Assembly: GCA_030142905.1 (NCBI GenBank)
Contig: JASJOG010000152.1
Span: 310,001 to 374,000 of the forward strand
Direction of reading: 5' to 3'
DNA from: Heliopora coerulea
Lineage: Eukaryota; Cnidaria; Anthozoa; Scleralcyonacea; Helioporidae
Length of the DNA: 64,000 nucleotides
Shown: piece by piece, positions 61,401 to 64,000 of the stretch
How the letters are laid out: each line of letters begins with the position of its first letter
Numbering within the stretch: position 1 is the stretch's first letter
The notes under the pieces: model-generated
What the model saw: the letters and a program-made list of their open reading frames with translations, nothing else
What the model was told of the DNA's origin: nothing
Databases searched by the model: none
Translations under genes and position numbers: made by a program

Positions 61401-63811
61401 AAACGATTTATCATCCTGGCTTATGTAATCATCTCTTAAGGCCACAATGCCAGTTTACGATTTGCAATACGTCCTGACTACGCCAGTGACTGAATTGTAT
61501 TCACCAGGGCGATTCATCGTGCGCGGCCATCGCGTACAGTATAGCTGAGAGCCTTTAAGTGAACAACTGGCTATCATTACAGAGAAAGTTGTACATTCTA
61601 TTTGGACTGTTGTAGGCGCTAATTCTCAATAGACTGTGAATTTACATTGATCCCTGACATTTTTTCAACAGACAAATGCATAAGCTTGCGGTTCATTAAT
61701 AAGCTTGGTGGACCTGTGCGTGTTGTGTCGAGCATGAAGCCCGAAGGTTACCTGGTAACGGCCAACGCGTTTAAATTAAAGACAATCTTTAAGCACGCCA
61801 ATCACAAGCAACGCCATGTTATATTCTACGCTGAAAACGTTCAAGACAGAGACGACGATGTGCTGTTGAATGCGAAAAACGTGTTTACGGTAAAACCAAA
61901 GGATTGCGTGAATGATTTTCAAGACGTTATCTTAATGTCACCAACTGAAGAGACAGGCATAGGTAGGGTAACATCGCTATCAAGTAAGAAAACATTGATT
62001 GGAATTTTAAAATTATAAAGTTACTAAGATGCCATCTATTACAGCAAAGGGTAAAATCTTGATGAATGTATCCTGAAAATACATGTTGGATCCGTTGATT
62101 GCAAAAAGGTGTCATAAAAACGACCACATAGTATTATTCATTGCCCAACGTTTACAAAACTCACGTCAGACGCTTCTAAGGAACAATGCTGCTTGAGGAC
62201 ATTGAACTCTAGAAAGACTAGAACGACATCTCGTTATGCCTGGCCTCACAATTTCCTCTACTTACTAAGGATAAAAACGAAAACTGTCAAAACCCCCCAA
62301 AATTTAGGCTACGTTTTTCGCAACAGATTGCGTGTTTTATCGCGTAAGAGACTGGGATGACCTGCGAATTAATCTACATGTCAGCCTCCATGTTGGCTTC
62401 AAAATAGTTTGCTGGTATCGTTTCAGTCTTTTTGGAGCTCAATGGTTAAGGAGGCACTTAGAAAAAAAGTCTTAATGGCCTAAAAGATTCACCCTCTAGA
62501 CGTCCAGAAAATTTAATACATCAGTTTAGATTCTAATATTCAATACTTGGCAGTTGATTGAGGGGGTACTGCATGGTTAATATTTAGGCGTAACTAACGG
62601 TTTAACGCCCTTACCAATGGCTCGGGGACCGAACGAATTACTAGGGGTCCTACTCAATGGCTTGGAAACCTAATGAATTGCTACGGCCCAAATCAATGGC
62701 TTTAGCTCCAAATTGATGGCTTGGGGAAGCAACTGCAGGTCATTAGTGGGAATACTAGAGACCTTAAAGATGGTAGACACCCAGTCTGCCCTCCTCCAGC
62801 ATTACTCCAATTTATTAGTCCGGAATTTGTCAGTTTCTTAAAACTTGCAACTTCTTGAAATCACTTCTTTTCCAACAGAGTCTGAAGGAAGCGAAATGAC
62901 GTCAGCTACAAACCAATTAACAAACCCAGATGAAATACCAAAAGCCACGACTGCTGCTGCAGCAAAACCACCATCAACCAGTGCACGGCAACCTCCGTCT
63001 ACTAACGACAATACACCGAAGCCTCCAGCAATAACCGGTGACATTCCGAAACCACCAGGAGATAAACCAGTAAAACCTGCCTCAAAACTTGGAATATCCA
63101 GTTCCCTTCTGGACGATAACATGGGAAAGCCTCAGGCAACAAACTGGGCAATCACTGCAAATGAAATTGGAGTAAACAATCAACCCACGACGCCAAACGA
63201 CGAGTTCCGACAGCCAAGCGATGATAAAACCAGTGTTTCTAAAGCGGCTCCTGCACCAGCCGCAGCCTCAAAACTTGGAATAACCAATTCCCTTCTAGAC
63301 AATAACATGGGAAAGCCTCAGGCAACAAACTCGGCAATCACTGGAAATGAAATTGGAGTAAACAATCAACCCACGACGCCAAACGACGAGTTCCGACTGC
63401 CAAGCGATGATAAAACCAGTGTTTCTAAAGCGGCTTCTGCACCAGCCGCAGCCACACTAAATAAACCGATCCACAGCACAGTTTCCCCAAATACATATTC
63501 GTCGTTAAATATGTTCCACAGACAAGACAACGTAGGTTATCAAACGCCATTAAAACAACAAATAAATACCCTAGATGATGTACTTGAGAAGCGAATTCAT
63601 GCAAGTCCTGTTGGAGTTTCTTTTAGTGGAAGTCCGTTGAGCGCAAGTGGAGGTGATCTGACAAACGGATACGAAACATGGTCATCATACGGTCCTTGTA
63701 GTGTGTCGTGTGGTGTTGGTTATCGAAGAAGAACAAGACTGTGCAGACCAGGATTGTACTGTAATGGACCTTCAGCAGAAACAAGAGCCTGTATTAAAGA
63801 ACAATGTGCCA
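58439..63811 (+). CDS. Secreted AbfB-domain / thrombospondin type 1 repeat mosaic protein, 3' end outside window
   Basis: Exons 58439-58499, 59060-59335, 60391-60657, 61672-61962 and 62879-63811 give 609 residues so far. Every intron is phase 1, as in shuffled extracellular proteins. Exon 1 is a signal peptide (MDMLFLNFGTVLVLCQLIMA). Exons 2-3 encode an AbfB-type beta-trefoil (VSFESIHKPGYYLRYKNYKF, DKDATFRERQGPRGRAYEL), the arabinose-binding module of fungal and bacterial arabinofuranosidases and also found in animal extracellular proteins. Exon 4 (CISLRFINKLGGPVRVV) may complete or follow the trefoil. Exon 5 is Pro/Thr/Ala-rich with two 62-residue direct repeats and ends in a TSR (WSSYGPCSVSCGVGYRRRTR, then four more cysteines). 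It ends at a GTGAGT donor (63812), so the gene continues to the right. No catalytic domain is seen. A matrix or mucus-associated adhesion role is an inference. Confidence 0.85.
59574..59675 (+). repeat. (GTCC)n-(ATCC)n-(AATC)n tetranucleotide repeat
   Basis: A compound simple repeat in intron 2 of the AbfB-TSR gene; the units change stepwise by single substitutions. Confidence 0.95.
63079..63450 (+). repeat. 186-bp direct repeat within coding exon 5 (two copies)
   Basis: Copy 1 at 63079-63264 and copy 2 from 63265 are almost identical in DNA. They encode 62-residue units that begin ASKLGI and include NNMGKPQATN and NNQPTTPNDEF. The reading frame is kept. The high identity suggests a recent duplication and possible length variation. 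Confidence 0.9.
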
Positions 63812-64000
63812 GTGAGTCAATGACATTGTCAGAGAGTGTTTGTGTTGTGAAGAAATGGGAAGTAAGGGGAAAGCAAGGTCTACAAAGGATACAAATATAT
63901 GAGTATTAGTGGTGGAATAAAGGTGCAAAGTAGAGAGGAAGAAAAGGAGACACGAAGACTTGCAGGCTATGAATTAAAGAAAACAAAGGAGAATGGAAGG

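Overview
This is an intron-rich, AT-rich animal nuclear genome window, most likely from a cnidarian and probably an anthozoan (coral or anemone). The pointers are canonical GT/AG introns in conserved animal genes, a single-exon class A GPCR of the kind expanded in anthozoans, a secreted AbfB-thrombospondin mosaic protein, and many Penelope-like and Tigger-type remnants. The phylum is an inference. The eukaryotic gene content is seen directly. I rebuilt gene models by hand from splice signals, reading phase and protein similarity. All internal phases close.

Layout, left to right. 1-2229 is a decayed Tigger/pogo transposon whose left end lies outside the window. 3095-4301 (+) and 5054-10041 (+) are two tandem four-helix membrane protein genes with matching intron phases; the first lacks its 5' exons here. 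11427-27146 (-) is a 21-exon ERCC6L/PICH-type SNF2 translocase gene. It shares a divergent promoter with a cysteine-rich single-pass membrane protein gene, 27561-29143 (+). 32248-33294 (-) is an intronless rhodopsin-family GPCR. About 33.3-41.9 kb is gene-poor, with MITE-like palindromes and old repeats. 41876-48820 (-) is NLE1/Notchless (17 exons), divergent from MRPL18 at 49659-51216 (+). 51633-53596 (-) is TMED2 and 54958-57194 (-) is a diverged TMED2-like paralog with a duplicated, apparently mutually exclusive exon. 58439 to past 63811 (+) is a secreted protein with an AbfB domain, a Pro/Thr-rich repeat region and a thrombospondin type 1 repeat, running off the right edge.

Most conserved genes are housekeeping: mitotic DNA translocase, ribosome assembly, mitochondrial translation and ER-Golgi cargo transport. 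They are not an operon. NLE1 and MRPL18 share a promoter region and both serve ribosome biology.

The most unusual content is non-coding. There is a complete minimal type I hammerhead ribozyme between two AT microsatellites (20108-20153, -). There is also a set of foldback elements (about 2331, 4741, 5602, 24325 and 52485), several carrying a hammerhead-like core without stem III. One of these foldbacks holds a 66-bp perfect copy of the 3' flank of the neighbouring membrane-protein gene in its loop. The other strong signal is the pair of homologous 102-nt exons in the TMED2-like gene, separated by only 35 nt.
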